A stretch of DNA of 64,000 bases from Shimia ponticola (GCF_007995215.1 NZ_VCDK01000003.1:124001-188000); one strand, 5' to 3'; shown: positions 45,965 through 56,358, counted from the first letter of the stretch. Notes: generated by a model from the letters alone, not told the origin. Translations and numbers: made by a program.

Positions 45965-48282
45965 AACCGGGTCGAGATGGTCAGATCGAAGGTCTGCTCT
46001 TCGTCAAACTCTTCTTTTTCGATCGCATCTGTGAAGTTGAACCGCAGCGGTCCCAAAGGCGATGTCCAGAAGATCGAAAAGCCGACCACTGTCCGCGGCG
46101 TGTAGTCATTGTAGAACAGGTCGCCCGGATCAGCGGCGCTGACGTCGCCTGCATCCCAAACCGAGCCGTGGTCAAGGAAGACACCGCCGGTGATGCCGTA
46201 TTCTTCAGGCAGGCCAAGGGGGAATTCGGCTTCGAGCCGCGCAATGGCAAACATTTCGCCACCCAGTGAGTCGTTGTCCGTGCCGTTGATTTCACGTGGG
46301 CCAAAGCCGCGACGATCGAAACCGCGGAACTGGCGTGACGACGGGAAATAGCGGTCGGTCACACGGCTGGAGCCTTCAAGGAAATGCAGGTTACCCGCCT
46401 CAAGCGTGGCGCGCAGCGTGACGTCTTCGCCAAGCACGCGGGTTTCAGCGGCAGCCAATGCGCGGGTTTCGATATAGCGCATGTCGTCGCCAGCAAAGGC
46501 ATAATCCTGACTAAAGCGGAAGACGACACCGGCATTCGGGTTCAGGCCCGAGCGGCGATTGTCAAAGCTATAGGCATAGCCAAGACCTCCGGTCGATGTT
46601 CGCCCCCGCTCGCCTTCTGCCTGAATGATGGCCGTCGAGGTGTTCACGTCGAACAGGTCATCACTGCGAGCAAATGCGTTCAGTGTCAGACGTCCATTCG
46701 GGCTTACCGGGAAGGCCAGCGATGGCGTAATGCTCAGGCTGGTGGTGTCGAACAGCGCCGAAGCGTTGTTTGTGGTGCGGTAAGATACCGACAATCCTGC
46801 AGCCAGATCGCGGTCGAACAACCCGGGCTCAAGGAAATCGAAGGAGAACTGGTTCGTATCGCGGCCGGTGGCCAGATCAAAGCTCAGCCGTTGACCGCGA
46901 CCAAGAAAGTTGCGCTCAGAGAAGCTTGCCAAAAGGCCAAAACCATTCTGTGACGAATAGTTGCCGCCGAAGCTGAACGAGCCTGTGGGCTGTTCGGTGA
47001 CATCCACATCGACAACCACCTGATCTGGTGACGATCCCTCACGGGCGTTGACGTCAGCGTTCGAGAAGTAGCCCAGAGCGCGGATACGGCTGGCGCTGCG
47101 GCGGATTTCACGTGGGTTGAAGGGATCGCCTTCGACAATGTCGAATTGGCGGCGCACAACCCGGTCGAGCGTGGTTGTGTTGCCTTCGATGTCGATGCGC
47201 TCAACGAAGATACGCGGTCCACGGTTGATCTCAAAATCGACATCCAGCGTCAGGTCACGGTCATTGCGCGAGATGCGTGGGTTCACCTGAATGAAGTTCA
47301 GACCCATGTTCAGCGCCAAACGCTCAAGCCGCGCGATGTTGTTTTCAATCGCAACGGGCGAATAGACCGCGCCTTCGCGCAGCTTCAGAGCGTTTTGAAA
47401 GGTATCCGGGTCGATATCGGACTGTGTTGTCGAAGTCGTGACCGCACCGACGCGGAATTGCTGCCCTTCTTGTACGTTGAAGGTCAGGAAAAATCCGTCG
47501 CGTTCGCGGCTAAGCTCAGAGTTCACCGAGACAGTGCGGAAATCGATGTAGCCACGGCTATTGTAGAAATCGCGCAGAACCTGCTGATCAAATTCGATCC
47601 GGTCCTCGACAAAAGTATCGCGTGCCACCAGCACGCGCAGGATACCTGCCTGTTTGGTTTGCAGAACACCGCGCAGGCGACGGTCAGAGAAGGCTTTGTT
47701 GCCGACAAAAGAAATCCGTTCGATTTCGACCAGCCCGCCTTCGGTGATCTCGTAAATCAGGTCGACACGATTGTCCGACCGTCGAATGATCTTGGGGACA
47801 ACGGTGGCTGCCAGACGCCCTTGATCAGCATAGACCTGCGCGATGGTGTCTGCGTCTTGTTCGGCGATTGCGGGGTTATAGACCCGGCGCGGCTGCGAGC
47901 GCACGATGCGCTGAAGGTCTTCGTCACCAAGGCGATTGTTTCCCTCAAACGCGATGCGGTTGACGGTCGGGAATTCCACCACGGTGATCGCCAACGTGTT
48001 GCCGCGCGGCGTGGCGCTGACGCTTTCGAAAAGGCCCGTTGCGCGGATTGCCTGGACGGCGGCGTTCAATTCAGACTGCGTGACGGTCTGGCCAGGAACC
48101 AGACCTGTATAGGACTGAATGGTCGCCGTTTCGATCCGACGATTGCCATCGACCGTGATGTTGGAAACACGAATGGACTGCGCAAAGAGCGCAGTGGCCA
48201 TCACCACAAAAATGAAAGCGAAAGCCGCAATGTTCAGCACTTGTGCCGCCCGACCGCGTCGCATGTCCCCCGCAAGGCCCAT
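45961..48282 (-). CDS. bamA: Outer-membrane protein assembly factor BamA
   Basis: 773-aa core of the BAM complex. Signal peptide about residues 1-35 (cleaved after ALFA), five POTRA domains (about 37-430) and the C-terminal Omp85 barrel, ending ...LTISTRF with terminal Phe. GEMFAIARLEAEFPLG is near the end. ATG 48282 has GAGGGG eight bases upstream. Cotranscription with rseP is possible through the 360-base gap that holds a 47-codon gene. Confidence 0.97.
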   Translation of the reverse strand: MGLAGDMRRGRAAQVLNIAAFAFIFVVMATALFAQSIRVSNITVDGNRRIETATIQSYTGLVPGQTVTQSELNAAVQAIRATGLFESVSATPRGNTLAITVVEFPTVNRIAFEGNNRLGDEDLQRIVRSQPRRVYNPAIAEQDADTIAQVYADQGRLAATVVPKIIRRSDNRVDLIYEITEGGLVEIERISFVGNKAFSDRRLRGVLQTKQAGILRVLVARDTFVEDRIEFDQQVLRDFYNSRGYIDFRTVSVNSELSRERDGFFLTFNVQEGQQFRVGAVTTSTTQSDIDPDTFQNALKLREGAVYSPVAIENNIARLERLALNMGLNFIQVNPRISRNDRDLTLDVDFEINRGPRIFVERIDIEGNTTTLDRVVRRQFDIVEGDPFNPREIRRSASRIRALGYFSNADVNAREGSSPDQVVVDVDVTEQPTGSFSFGGNYSSQNGFGLLASFSERNFLGRGQRLSFDLATGRDTNQFSFDFLEPGLFDRDLAAGLSVSYRTTNNASALFDTTSLSITPSLAFPVSPNGRLTLNAFARSDDLFDVNTSTAIIQAEGERGRTSTGGLGYAYSFDNRRSGLNPNAGVVFRFSQDYAFAGDDMRYIETRALAAAETRVLGEDVTLRATLEAGNLHFLEGSSRVTDRYFPSSRQFRGFDRRGFGPREINGTDNDSLGGEMFAIARLEAEFPLGLPEEYGITGGVFLDHGSVWDAGDVSAADPGDLFYNDYTPRTVVGFSIFWTSPLGPLRFNFTDAIEKEEFDEEQTFDLTISTRF

Positions 48283-48396
48283 TCGACAACCCCTCTACCG
48301 CGCTAATTAGTGTTTTAAGCGCGTGTAGCCCGTTCGCCGGGACGAGTCAAAACCATCCGCACACCCCTGTGGATATCGGCGGATAGCTGTTGCTTT

Positions 48397-48540
48397 TTAG
48401 AAGGTTGCCGGAACCGCGAGCCAGCCAAGATAGCTGGACATGATCAAGGCTGTGACCAAGGCACCTGCAAAGAGCAGGCGATCAGCGTTCAGAAGGATCA
48501 AAAGACCCACGCCCCGGGCCCCTGCGTTGATGGTTTGCAT
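48397..48540 (-). CDS. 47-aa membrane protein between rseP and bamA, function unknown
   Basis: Open frame from ATG 48540 to TAA 48397, with AAGGGA eight bases upstream. The product (MQTINAGARGVGLLILLN, then RLLFAGALVTALIMSSYLG and ending PATF) has two short hydrophobic segments or one interrupted helix, so it is probably in the inner membrane. It sits between two envelope-biogenesis genes on the same strand. The RBS lies in the arm of an inverted repeat (48546-48580). No known family comes to mind. Confidence 0.6.
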   Translation of the reverse strand: MQTINAGARGVGLLILLNADRLLFAGALVTALIMSSYLGWLAVPATF

Positions 48541-48545
48541 AGCAT

Positions 48546-48580
48546 AATTCCCTTGTCTGAATGTCAGCTAATCGGGAATT
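48546..48580 (-). promoter_or_regulatory. Hairpin that can hide the RBS of the 47-aa gene
   Basis: AATTCCC (48546-48552) and GGGAATT (48574-48580) are perfect inverse copies. In the minus-strand mRNA the 3' arm carries the GGGA of the RBS. An inner CTGA/TCAG stem sits in the 21-base loop. It could act as a translational switch or RNA thermometer. Confidence 0.4.
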
Positions 48581-48642
48581 GAGGCGCAATCTAGGCAGCA
48601 GTGGGACGCTATCGGGGCCTTTGTGATGACCTGTTCCGCGTA

Positions 48643-49977
48643 TTAGCAGAACAGATCACTGCCGATCGCAAAGACCATCAGGGTGCCGATGATGGCCAGA
48701 CCAAAGATCATCAGGTACTGCATCGCGCGCTCACCCGGAGGCTTGCCCGTGACGGCCTCGTAGGCGTGGAACACCAGATGTCCGCCATCCAGCACCGGAA
48801 TCGGGAACAGGTTCATCAGACCCACCGCGGTCGACAGGAGCGCGATGAACCAGACAAACGTCTCCGGTCCAAGGCTGGCCATTGTACCCGCCGTTTCCGC
48901 GATTCCGATGGGGCCGGACAGGTTACAGGTCGAAATGGCTCCGGTGATGATGTTCCACAGCCCATCTAGCGATGTCACGATGATCAACCATACCTGCCCC
49001 AAAGACCGTGACAGCGCTTTGCCCAATCCAACCGGTTCGGTCGCCGGGTCGATGAAAGACCCGCCTTGCAGACCGATGCGGTAGGTCGTCTCAAACCCAC
49101 CCCCCGGCTGCCGTTCGTCTGTTGGCTTTGGCGTTAGGTCAAAATTTAGGATTTCGCCGTCACGCCATACCGTCAGCGCCAGCGTCGCACCATTGGCTGC
49201 CTGAACGATATCAACCATCTCTCGGAACGCAGAAATGGGCTGACCGTCAATCGCCTGAACAAAGTCGCCCGGTTGCATCCCTGCATCCTGAGCCGCGCTT
49301 TCCAAGGCGATCCCTGTGACAATCGGAGGCGACGGGAACGGACCGATGACGTCAAGTTCACGACCATCGCGGCGCACGCGGTATTCAACAGTGTCAGACA
49401 CCTCGATCTGTTCGTCCGCAGATGCAAATTCCTCGAACGTACTGACAGCGATACCGCCGACCGACAGAATTTCGTCATCGACCATCAGGTCATAGGACGC
49501 AGGCAACGGATCGATAGACCCGATGCGCAAAGGATCAGCGGGTTGACCGTTGGACAGGTAAAAGACCGCAAACACCAGAAAAGACAGGATAAAGTTAAAG
49601 ACTGGGCCAGCCGCCACAGTGGCAGCGCGCGCCCAGAGCGGTGCGCCTGGCATGGTGCGACGGCGCGCGGCCTCATCTAGGCCTTTCATGGCTTCGCCAT
49701 CGGCGCCCGCAGATGCTGCATTGGCGTCGCCCAGAAACTTGACATAGCCGCCAAACGGAAGCGCCGCGATTTGCCATTTCGTCCCGCGTTTGTCCGTGCG
49801 CGAAAACAGAACCGGACCAAACCCCAGCGAAAACACCTCTGCCCCGATGCCACACCAACGGCCCACGATGTAGTGGCCATATTCATGCACTGCGACGATG
49901 ATCGACAGCGCCACGACAAAGGCCACCAAGACCCACGTCACACCGCCGAAAGCCAAAATAAGGCTGGGGATATCCAT
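48643..49977 (-). CDS. rseP: Site-2 metalloprotease RseP
   Basis: 444-aa inner-membrane zinc protease that cuts anti-sigma factors within the membrane. The zinc motif HEYGH is at residues 31-35 in the first helix, PDZ domains fill about 150-320 (LESAAQDAGMQPGDFVQAI), and the second metal site is NLFPIPVLDGGH. Full length. Between dxr and bamA, the usual alphaproteobacterial location. Confidence 0.97.
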   Translation of the reverse strand: MDIPSLILAFGGVTWVLVAFVVALSIIVAVHEYGHYIVGRWCGIGAEVFSLGFGPVLFSRTDKRGTKWQIAALPFGGYVKFLGDANAASAGADGEAMKGLDEAARRRTMPGAPLWARAATVAAGPVFNFILSFLVFAVFYLSNGQPADPLRIGSIDPLPASYDLMVDDEILSVGGIAVSTFEEFASADEQIEVSDTVEYRVRRDGRELDVIGPFPSPPIVTGIALESAAQDAGMQPGDFVQAIDGQPISAFREMVDIVQAANGATLALTVWRDGEILNFDLTPKPTDERQPGGGFETTYRIGLQGGSFIDPATEPVGLGKALSRSLGQVWLIIVTSLDGLWNIITGAISTCNLSGPIGIAETAGTMASLGPETFVWFIALLSTAVGLMNLFPIPVLDGGHLVFHAYEAVTGKPPGERAMQYLMIFGLAIIGTLMVFAIGSDLFC

Positions 49978-50010
49978 TGTTACCTACGTCCTGTTTACCG
50001 GTGCCGCGTC

Positions 50011-51177
50011 TTAAGGGCGGCTTTTGATATGCTCTTGAGCTGTTGTGCGTGCCAATTGGTCTGTCTTCAGGATATTTTCAAGCGTTACATCGGCGAGAAG
50101 ATCCTGTCCCGCAGCCAATGTTGACAGGGTTTCGTCCACAATTGCGGCCATTGTGAGGAAACCGATGTCTTCTGCGATGAACGCATCCAGCGCCTGTTCC
50201 TTGGCGGCATTAAAGGCCGCGCCCCACAAGCCACCCTGATCCATCACCTCTCGCGCCAGACGCAGAGCCGGATACCGGTCTTCGCAAGCCTTGCGGAAGG
50301 TGAACTGCCCGATTTGGGTCAAGTCCAGACGTTCGACCGGCAGGCATTTACGATCAGGATAGTGCAGTGCAAATCCGATGGCGTGGCGCATATCCGGTGG
50401 CCCGACATGAGCCATCAAGGCACCATCGCAAAACCCGACCAGAGCATGGATCAGGCTTTCGGGATGGATCACAGCCTCAATCTGCGACGCAGAAACGCCA
50501 AAATACTCTTTGGTTTCAATCAGCTCCAGCGCCTTATTGAACATCGACGCGCTGTCGATGGTGATGCGAGTTCCCATGTCCCAGTTTGGATGAGAGGCTG
50601 CTTCGGACACGGTGACAGTCTGAAGGTCCTCAATCGGGCGATCCCGGAATGCACCACCCGAGGCGGTGATGATCACACGTTCGACACAGGCTAAATCCTC
50701 TCCTATCAGCGCCTGAAAGACTGCCGAATGCTCACTGTCCACCGGCAGCACCTGTGCGCCGTGCTGCTTGGCCGTTGCCATCAAGAGTGGGCCAGCGGTG
50801 ACGAGGCTTTCTTTATTGGCCAAGGCGAGGGTATTGCCGTGCTTGAGCGCCTCTAGCCCCGGCAGCAGACCTGCGGCCCCCACGATAGAGGACATCGTCC
50901 AATCAGCAGGCCGCGCAGCCAAATCGACCAAAGCCCCTGCCCCGGCAGCAGCTTCGATCCCGGTGCCGGCCAAGGCGTCCTTGAGTTCGGAATACCGGCT
51001 TTCATCTGCTGTGACTGCAACCTCGACATTCAGATCGCGGGCGTCAGCGGCCAGTTGAGCGATGTTGCCTGCGCCTGTGAGGCCAACGACGTCATAGGCG
51101 TCGCGATCCCGCTTGATCAGGTCGATGGTGTTTTGCCCGATGGAGCCCGTCGCCCCAAAGATCGTGACACGACGCAT
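50011..51177 (-). CDS. dxr: 1-deoxy-D-xylulose 5-phosphate reductoisomerase
   Basis: Second step of the MEP isoprenoid pathway; 388 aa. NADPH loop IFGATGSIGQNT at the N-terminus, metal and substrate residues in PVDSEHSAVFQ and TASGGAFRD, and the C-terminal helical domain. Its start overlaps the cdsA stop by one base (TAATG type on the minus strand). ispDF at 1999 serves the same pathway. Confidence 0.98.
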   Translation of the reverse strand: MRRVTIFGATGSIGQNTIDLIKRDRDAYDVVGLTGAGNIAQLAADARDLNVEVAVTADESRYSELKDALAGTGIEAAAGAGALVDLAARPADWTMSSIVGAAGLLPGLEALKHGNTLALANKESLVTAGPLLMATAKQHGAQVLPVDSEHSAVFQALIGEDLACVERVIITASGGAFRDRPIEDLQTVTVSEAASHPNWDMGTRITIDSASMFNKALELIETKEYFGVSASQIEAVIHPESLIHALVGFCDGALMAHVGPPDMRHAIGFALHYPDRKCLPVERLDLTQIGQFTFRKACEDRYPALRLAREVMDQGGLWGAAFNAAKEQALDAFIAEDIGFLTMAAIVDETLSTLAAGQDLLADVTLENILKTDQLARTTAQEHIKSRP

Positions 51178-51965
51178 TAGAAATCGACCTGTGGAACATC
51201 GACAACAAGGGCGGCGGCTAGCATGACAAGCGATGCCCCCAGCAGACCGTCAAAGCGGTCAAACAAGCCGCCGTGGCCGGGAATAAGAGCCGAGCTGTCC
51301 TTGACCCCCATACGCCGCTTCAGCGCGCTTTCGGTGATGTCCCCCATCTGGGAAGCAAAGCTCACCAGAACCGAAATCCAGATCAGATCCCGTCCTGCGG
51401 TTGTAAAGCTCAGAAAGACCGCGCCTAGTGCAGCTGCGCCAACCCAGCCTGCGACCGTGCCGGACCATGTTTTCTTGGGCGACAGACGCGGCCAGAACTT
51501 TGGACCACCAATCATGCGACCGGCAAAGTAGCCGGCGATGTCAGTCACGGCCACAACCAAAACCAGCCAAAAGATCCAGACGACACCATAGGTTTCCCGA
51601 AATGTCACAAGGCCCCAACCTGCAATCATGATGCCAATCGCAAAGCCAAGGAATGTCAGCCGTTCGCGCCGCAGCAACGCGGCCCCGCCGATGGCTGGCA
51701 GCAGGATCAACGGCAAAAGCGCAACACCCGGCACCGTCAACAAACCCGACAGGATCGAGGCCACCAGCGCCGCGAGCAGCATGCCTTCGGTCGGGGCTTC
51801 GGGGCGGATCATCATCCACAGTTCCCAAACCATGACCGCTGTCACAAAAACCGTCAGCATCTGAAACCAGACACCGCCAAGCGTCACCGCCACAAGCCCC
51901 GTCACAGCCAGAGCAACTCCCGAGACCAAACGTTGTCGGAGGTCATCCCATTTGGGGCTGCTCAT
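51177..51965 (-). CDS. cdsA: Phosphatidate cytidylyltransferase
   Basis: 262-aa membrane enzyme that makes CDP-diacylglycerol for all phospholipids. Multiple membrane helices; the CDS signature is present as SALKRRMGVKDSSALIPGHG near the end, and SPKKTWSGTVAGW precedes it. ATG 51965 overlaps the uppS stop. Part of the uppS-cdsA-dxr-rseP-bamA operon. Confidence 0.96.
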   Translation of the reverse strand: MSSPKWDDLRQRLVSGVALAVTGLVAVTLGGVWFQMLTVFVTAVMVWELWMMIRPEAPTEGMLLAALVASILSGLLTVPGVALLPLILLPAIGGAALLRRERLTFLGFAIGIMIAGWGLVTFRETYGVVWIFWLVLVVAVTDIAGYFAGRMIGGPKFWPRLSPKKTWSGTVAGWVGAAALGAVFLSFTTAGRDLIWISVLVSFASQMGDITESALKRRMGVKDSSALIPGHGGLFDRFDGLLGASLVMLAAALVVDVPQVDF

Positions 51966-52717
51966 GCGGTGACACCGCCAAAGCGTCGTTCGCGTTTGCC
52001 AAACCGAGACACGACACGATTGAATTCCTCAGGGGTGAAGTCAGGCCAGAGCGTGTCGATAAATTCGTATTCTGCGTAGGCTGATTGCCAGAGCAGGAAA
52101 TTGGAAATCCGTGCCTCCCCGCTGGTGCGGATCACAAGGTCCGGATCCGGCAGGAACCGGGTGTCGAGAAACCGCGCAAGACACTCGGCATCTACATCCT
52201 TGTGCGTGAGCCGCCCCTGTTCGATTTCCACGGCCAGCCGTTGCGCCGCGCGCGTGACCTCATCACGACCACCATAATTGATCGCAATGGTCAGGTGCAG
52301 CTTGGAATTGCCCGCCGTCAGAAGCTCAAGCTCATCCATCAGCGATACAAGTGTATCCTCAAGCCGGATTCGGTCGCCGATGAATCGAACGCGAACACCA
52401 GCTTCCAGAAGCGCCTTGGCCTCATGGATAATATAGCGCCGAAACAGGCGCATCAGACCGCCAACCTCAGATTGAGTGCGTTTCCAGTTTTCGGTCGAGA
52501 AAGCAAAGATTGTTAGATGCGTCACGCCGGCGTCCGGGCAGGCTTTGACGATATCTCGCACGCGTTGGGCGCCCACATAATGCCCGACCAGCCGCCTGCG
52601 TCCGCGCTGCTGCGCCCACCGACCGTTACCGTCCATGATACATGCCACATGGAAAGGATCATTATATCCGGTGTCTTTGGGCATCGTGGATCGCTTTACT
52701 TTGGCTTCATCATGCAT
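51962..52717 (-). CDS. uppS: Undecaprenyl diphosphate synthase
   Basis: 251-aa cis-prenyltransferase that makes the lipid carrier of peptidoglycan. The catalytic IMDGNGRWA (Asp29) is near the N-terminus, followed by FSTENWKR and, near the C-terminus, DLVIRTSGEARISNFLLWQ. ATG 52717 has AGGA ten bases upstream; ATG 52684 gives a shorter form without a good RBS. Confidence 0.96.
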   Translation of the reverse strand: MHDEAKVKRSTMPKDTGYNDPFHVACIMDGNGRWAQQRGRRRLVGHYVGAQRVRDIVKACPDAGVTHLTIFAFSTENWKRTQSEVGGLMRLFRRYIIHEAKALLEAGVRVRFIGDRIRLEDTLVSLMDELELLTAGNSKLHLTIAINYGGRDEVTRAAQRLAVEIEQGRLTHKDVDAECLARFLDTRFLPDPDLVIRTSGEARISNFLLWQSAYAEYEFIDTLWPDFTPEEFNRVVSRFGKRERRFGGVTA

Positions 52718-52755
52718 TCAGCCCGGTCCTGCATAGCAGACCGGCACTGCCGTCC

Positions 52756-53322
52756 TTAGACCTGCATGATCTCAGCTTGTTTCGTTTCCAGCGACTGATC
52801 GACAGATTTGATAAGGCGATCGGTTAGTTCCTGAACCTCGCCTTCCCAAAGCTTTTGATCATCCTCTGACATCCCAGCCGCCTTGGCTTTTTTGATCTGA
52901 TCCATTCCGTCGCGACGGACATTGCGGATACTGACCCGGGCGTTTTCGGCATATTGCGCCGCGACCTTGGTCAGTTCACGGCGACGTTCTTCGTTCAGTT
53001 CCGGGATCGGCAGCATAATGATCGTACCATTGAGCTGCGGATTGATGCCCAAACCGCTTTCGCGGATGGCCTTCTCCACTTTGCCAACCAGTGACTTGTC
53101 CCAGACGTTTACCGTGACCATCCGTGGCTCGGGAACGTTGACGGTCCCGACCTGGTTGATCGGTGTCATGCTGCCGTAGGCATCGACCATCACGGGTTCC
53201 AGCATCGACGCCGAGGCGCGACCGGTGCGCAAAGACGCAAATTCGGTCCGCAGCGAGGCAATCGCGCCTTCCATGCGGCGTTCCAGATCATCAACATCAA
53301 TATCGAGGTCTTCTTCGGACAT
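52756..53322 (-). CDS. frr: Ribosome recycling factor
   Basis: 188-aa factor that, with EF-G, splits the post-termination ribosome. [37 protein letters not shown] (parts) and the end region [16 protein letters not shown] are all typical. It follows pyrH with a 134-base gap that holds no gene. Confidence 0.97.
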   Translation of the reverse strand: MSEEDLDIDVDDLERRMEGAIASLRTEFASLRTGRASASMLEPVMVDAYGSMTPINQVGTVNVPEPRMVTVNVWDKSLVGKVEKAIRESGLGINPQLNGTIIMLPIPELNEERRRELTKVAAQYAENARVSIRNVRRDGMDQIKKAKAAGMSEDDQKLWEGEVQELTDRLIKSVDQSLETKQAEIMQV

Positions 53323-53456
53323 CTCATTCGCTCGTTTGTTTGTATGGGCCGGGTATATCGCGGCCTATGCGTCTTTGTATAGCCTAGGGATTGGTACAAT
53401 GTCGCGTGTGCAAGGTTATGGGCCTGCCTGTGCAGATCACGTGCAGCCGTGACACC

Positions 53457-54206
53457 CTATCCCCCGACGCGAGTATAGGTGCCCTTCCCGGCCAGAATTC
53501 CGCGGAAGCCGCCTGGTTCGTCAAGGCTGAAGACGATGATCGGCAGATTGTTGTCACGCGCCAGCGCGATTGCCGAGGCATCCATCACGCCAAGACGTTT
53601 TTGCAGGCATTCGTCATAGCTGACGTTTTCATAACGGACCGCATCATCGTGTTTCGCCGGGTCCTTGTCATACACACCATCCACCTTGGTGCCTTTAAAG
53701 ATCGCCTCGCAGCGCATCTCATTCGCACGAAGGGTCGCGGCGGTATCTGTCGTGAAATACGGGTTGCCGGTGCCGGCCGCAAAGATGCAGACACGTTTTT
53801 TCTCAAGGTGGCGCACGGCGCGACGGCGGATGTAGGGCTCGCAGACCTGATCCATCGGGATCGCACTAATGACGCGGGTAAAGACGCCCAGACCTTCCAA
53901 GGCCGATTGCATGGCCAGCGCGTTCATCACTGTTGCGAGCATGCCCATGTAGTCGGCTGTTGTGCGTTCCATGCCCTGCGCGCTGCCTTGCAGCCCGCGA
54001 AAGATGTTGCCGCCGCCGATGACCATACAGATTTCGACGCCCAGATCGTGAACCGATTTGACCTCATTGGCGATGCGTTCGACCGTTGGAGGATGCAGAC
54101 CAAATCCTTGGTCGCCCATCAGTGCCTCGCCAGAGATTTTCAGAAGCACCCGATTGAACTTGGTCTCGGATTCGCTGGTGTCACTGTTGACGGCGTCTGC
54201 GGTCAT
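53457..54206 (-). CDS. pyrH: UMP kinase
   Basis: 249-aa amino-acid-kinase-fold enzyme, UMP to [25 protein letters not shown] and [17 protein letters not shown] are diagnostic. ATG 54206 is preceded by AAGGAGGG; longer in-frame extensions are not coding-like. The first gene of the pyrH-frr-uppS series. Divergent from miaA. Confidence 0.97.
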   Translation of the reverse strand: MTADAVNSDTSESETKFNRVLLKISGEALMGDQGFGLHPPTVERIANEVKSVHDLGVEICMVIGGGNIFRGLQGSAQGMERTTADYMGMLATVMNALAMQSALEGLGVFTRVISAIPMDQVCEPYIRRRAVRHLEKKRVCIFAAGTGNPYFTTDTAATLRANEMRCEAIFKGTKVDGVYDKDPAKHDDAVRYENVSYDECLQKRLGVMDASAIALARDNNLPIIVFSLDEPGGFRGILAGKGTYTRVGG

Positions 54207-54356
54207 GCTGCCCTCCTTGGGTCGTCGGACTATGTTCCGACGCCCTTTGACATGCTGGACAAGCCGACGCAATATCGTCGATACGCTTGAGGCGTGGCGC
54301 ATGCCATTGAATTCTCGCGCAAAACCAACCCATCTAAGATCAACATCCGACCACAA

Positions 54357-55232
54357 ATGACTGATTTGTCGCGCATATCCAACGATCAGCCGATTTTGAT
54401 TGCCGGTCCGACAGCGTCGGGCAAATCCGCGCTGGCGTTGAAACTGGCCGAGCATCGGTCCGGTCCAATCATCAATGCCGATGCGCTTCAGGTTTTTGCT
54501 GGTTGGCGGGTCCTGACGGCGCGCCCTAGTCCCGAAGATGAAGCGCTGCATCCTCACGCGCTGTATGGGCATGTGCCAGTGAACGAATCCTACTCGGTAG
54601 GAGCATGGCTGCGCGATGTGACGCCGTATCTGACAGGACCAGCCCCGATCATAGTTGGTGGCACAGGTTTGTATTTCCGGGCTTTGACAGAAGGTCTGGC
54701 CGAAATTCCAGAAACCCCGCCAGAGGTGCGCGCGGAAGGTGACGCGCGCTTGGCGGATGACGGTCTGGCCGCAATGGTTGCGTGTCTTGATCACAAGACC
54801 GCAGCGCGGATTGATCTGAACAACCCCGCCCGCGTTCAACGCGCGTGGGAGGTGCTTCATGCCACAGGGCGCGGATTGGCGGACTGGCAAGAGAAAACAC
54901 CGCCGCCGCTTCTGCCGCTGACGTCCTGTGTGCCCATTGTCATGGACGCCGACAAAGAGTGGCTGAATGCGCGCATCGAACAGCGGTTTGATCTGATGCT
55001 GGACGGTGGCGCGCTTGAGGAAGCAAGCGCCATGGCGGAGGATTTTGATGCAACTTGGCCTTCTGCCAAGGCAATCGGCGCTGTGGAGCTGATTGAATAT
55101 GTCCGCGGCGATCGCGACCTCGCATCGGCGCGTGAGGCGAGCGTGATCGCCACCCGGCAATACGCCAAACGACAACGCACATGGTTCCGGGCGCGTATGA
55201 AAAAGTGGACCGCCATATCGGTCCCCGGCTGA
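54357..55232 (+). CDS. miaA: tRNA dimethylallyltransferase
   Basis: Adds the dimethylallyl group to A37 of tRNAs that read U-starting codons; uses the product of the MEP pathway. P-loop AGPTASGKS at residues 16-24, [19 protein letters not shown] and the C-terminal [14 protein letters not shown] are typical. ATG 54357 gives 291 aa; GTG 54294 is a possible longer start. Neither has a strong RBS. Confidence 0.95.
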   Translation: MTDLSRISNDQPILIAGPTASGKSALALKLAEHRSGPIINADALQVFAGWRVLTARPSPEDEALHPHALYGHVPVNESYSVGAWLRDVTPYLTGPAPIIVGGTGLYFRALTEGLAEIPETPPEVRAEGDARLADDGLAAMVACLDHKTAARIDLNNPARVQRAWEVLHATGRGLADWQEKTPPPLLPLTSCVPIVMDADKEWLNARIEQRFDLMLDGGALEEASAMAEDFDATWPSAKAIGAVELIEYVRGDRDLASAREASVIATRQYAKRQRTWFRARMKKWTAISVPG

Positions 55233-55354
55233 TTTATAGCAGTCTACGCTTGCACAAACCCCACATTTAGCGGCTTTGGAATGTGCGCGAAGTCGCGTAT
55301 CCTATCAAAAAACAACACGGCGGTCAGAGCGGGTAATTACAGGGGCTTAGCACC

Positions 55355-56131
55355 ATGTCGGTACAAGTTATGACCTTTTCGCAGATGATGCGGGACGGAA
55401 ACTGGCGGCTTTCGTCACTTCATTCCGAAGACGATCATCTGCTGCTTTGGTTTACCAAGGGACAAGGCAAGATCATTATCAATGGCCTGACTCGGATCTA
55501 TGGTCCGAATGCCATTGTGTTTCTGCCCGCTGGCACCGCATTTTCGCTTGAGACCAAAACGGGATTGTTTGGACAGGTGGCCATGATCCCAGAACGACCC
55601 GAGATCGCGATGCCAGAGGCACCGATCCATCTGCGCATGCGCGATCTTATGGAGCACAGCGAATTCGTGGGTCTTTTCGAGAATTTGCAACGCGAGGCGG
55701 CACGGGATTTGTCACAACAAACACGCGCCTGTCATCTGTATGCGGGATTACTTGGCGTCTGGCTTGAGCGGCGCAACGAAGCGCAGTCGGAAAAAGAGGC
55801 GACGCTCAATGCCGCTGAACGGCTGACGCGGAAATACACGCAATTGCTGGAAACCCGCTACGCTTCGGGTGTCGGCGTCGCCGAAATGGCCGCCGAATTA
55901 GGGGTGACGCCGACGCATTTGACCCGCTGCTGCCGACAGGCCTGCGGACGATCAGCACATGATATGCTGTCTGAGCGTCTGATGTATGAGGCGCGCGATC
56001 TGTTGCGGCGCACGGACCTGCCGATCAAGAGAATTGCGCTCGACCTGGGCTATCGCTCCGCGGCCTATTTCACGCGCTCTTTTCAGCATCAGGTCGGCCA
56101 GACCCCGTCTGATTTTCGGCGTGCTGGCTGA
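55355..56131 (+). CDS. AraC-family transcriptional regulator
   Basis: 258-aa regulator. An N-terminal cupin-like sensing part (HLLLWFTKGQGKIIINGLTR) and a C-terminal pair of helix-turn-helices: VAEMAAELGVTPTHLTRCC and IKRIALDLGYRSAAYFTRSF, ending GQTPSDFRR. It lies just upstream of, and points toward, the peptide-type ABC operon (227 bases away), so it may control it. The 122-base gap upstream shows nothing clear. Confidence 0.93.
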   Translation: MSVQVMTFSQMMRDGNWRLSSLHSEDDHLLLWFTKGQGKIIINGLTRIYGPNAIVFLPAGTAFSLETKTGLFGQVAMIPERPEIAMPEAPIHLRMRDLMEHSEFVGLFENLQREAARDLSQQTRACHLYAGLLGVWLERRNEAQSEKEATLNAAERLTRKYTQLLETRYASGVGVAEMAAELGVTPTHLTRCCRQACGRSAHDMLSERLMYEARDLLRRTDLPIKRIALDLGYRSAAYFTRSFQHQVGQTPSDFRRAG

Positions 56132-56358
56132 GCCAATCAACCTTACTGGCCCCTTTCCGACATCCGTCATGTCGCAAAATTGATATGAAACGGCGAAAGC
56201 AACCGTTGACCTTCGGAGCGATATGGTGCGCTATGGTCCGGCACAACGGGGAGAGTGTGCAGAAAATCCGCTTTTGACCTGGGCAGCCGCCCGGTTTGTC
56301 ATGACGAATACGGCTGCCGCCTCCTCCAGAAATAATGATGTGTCACAGGGAGAAAAAG

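Noticed and set aside
48369-48377. TGTGGATAT, one mismatch from an inverse DnaA box, upstream of bamA
   Set aside because: A single near-match at this length is expected by chance and has no partner site.
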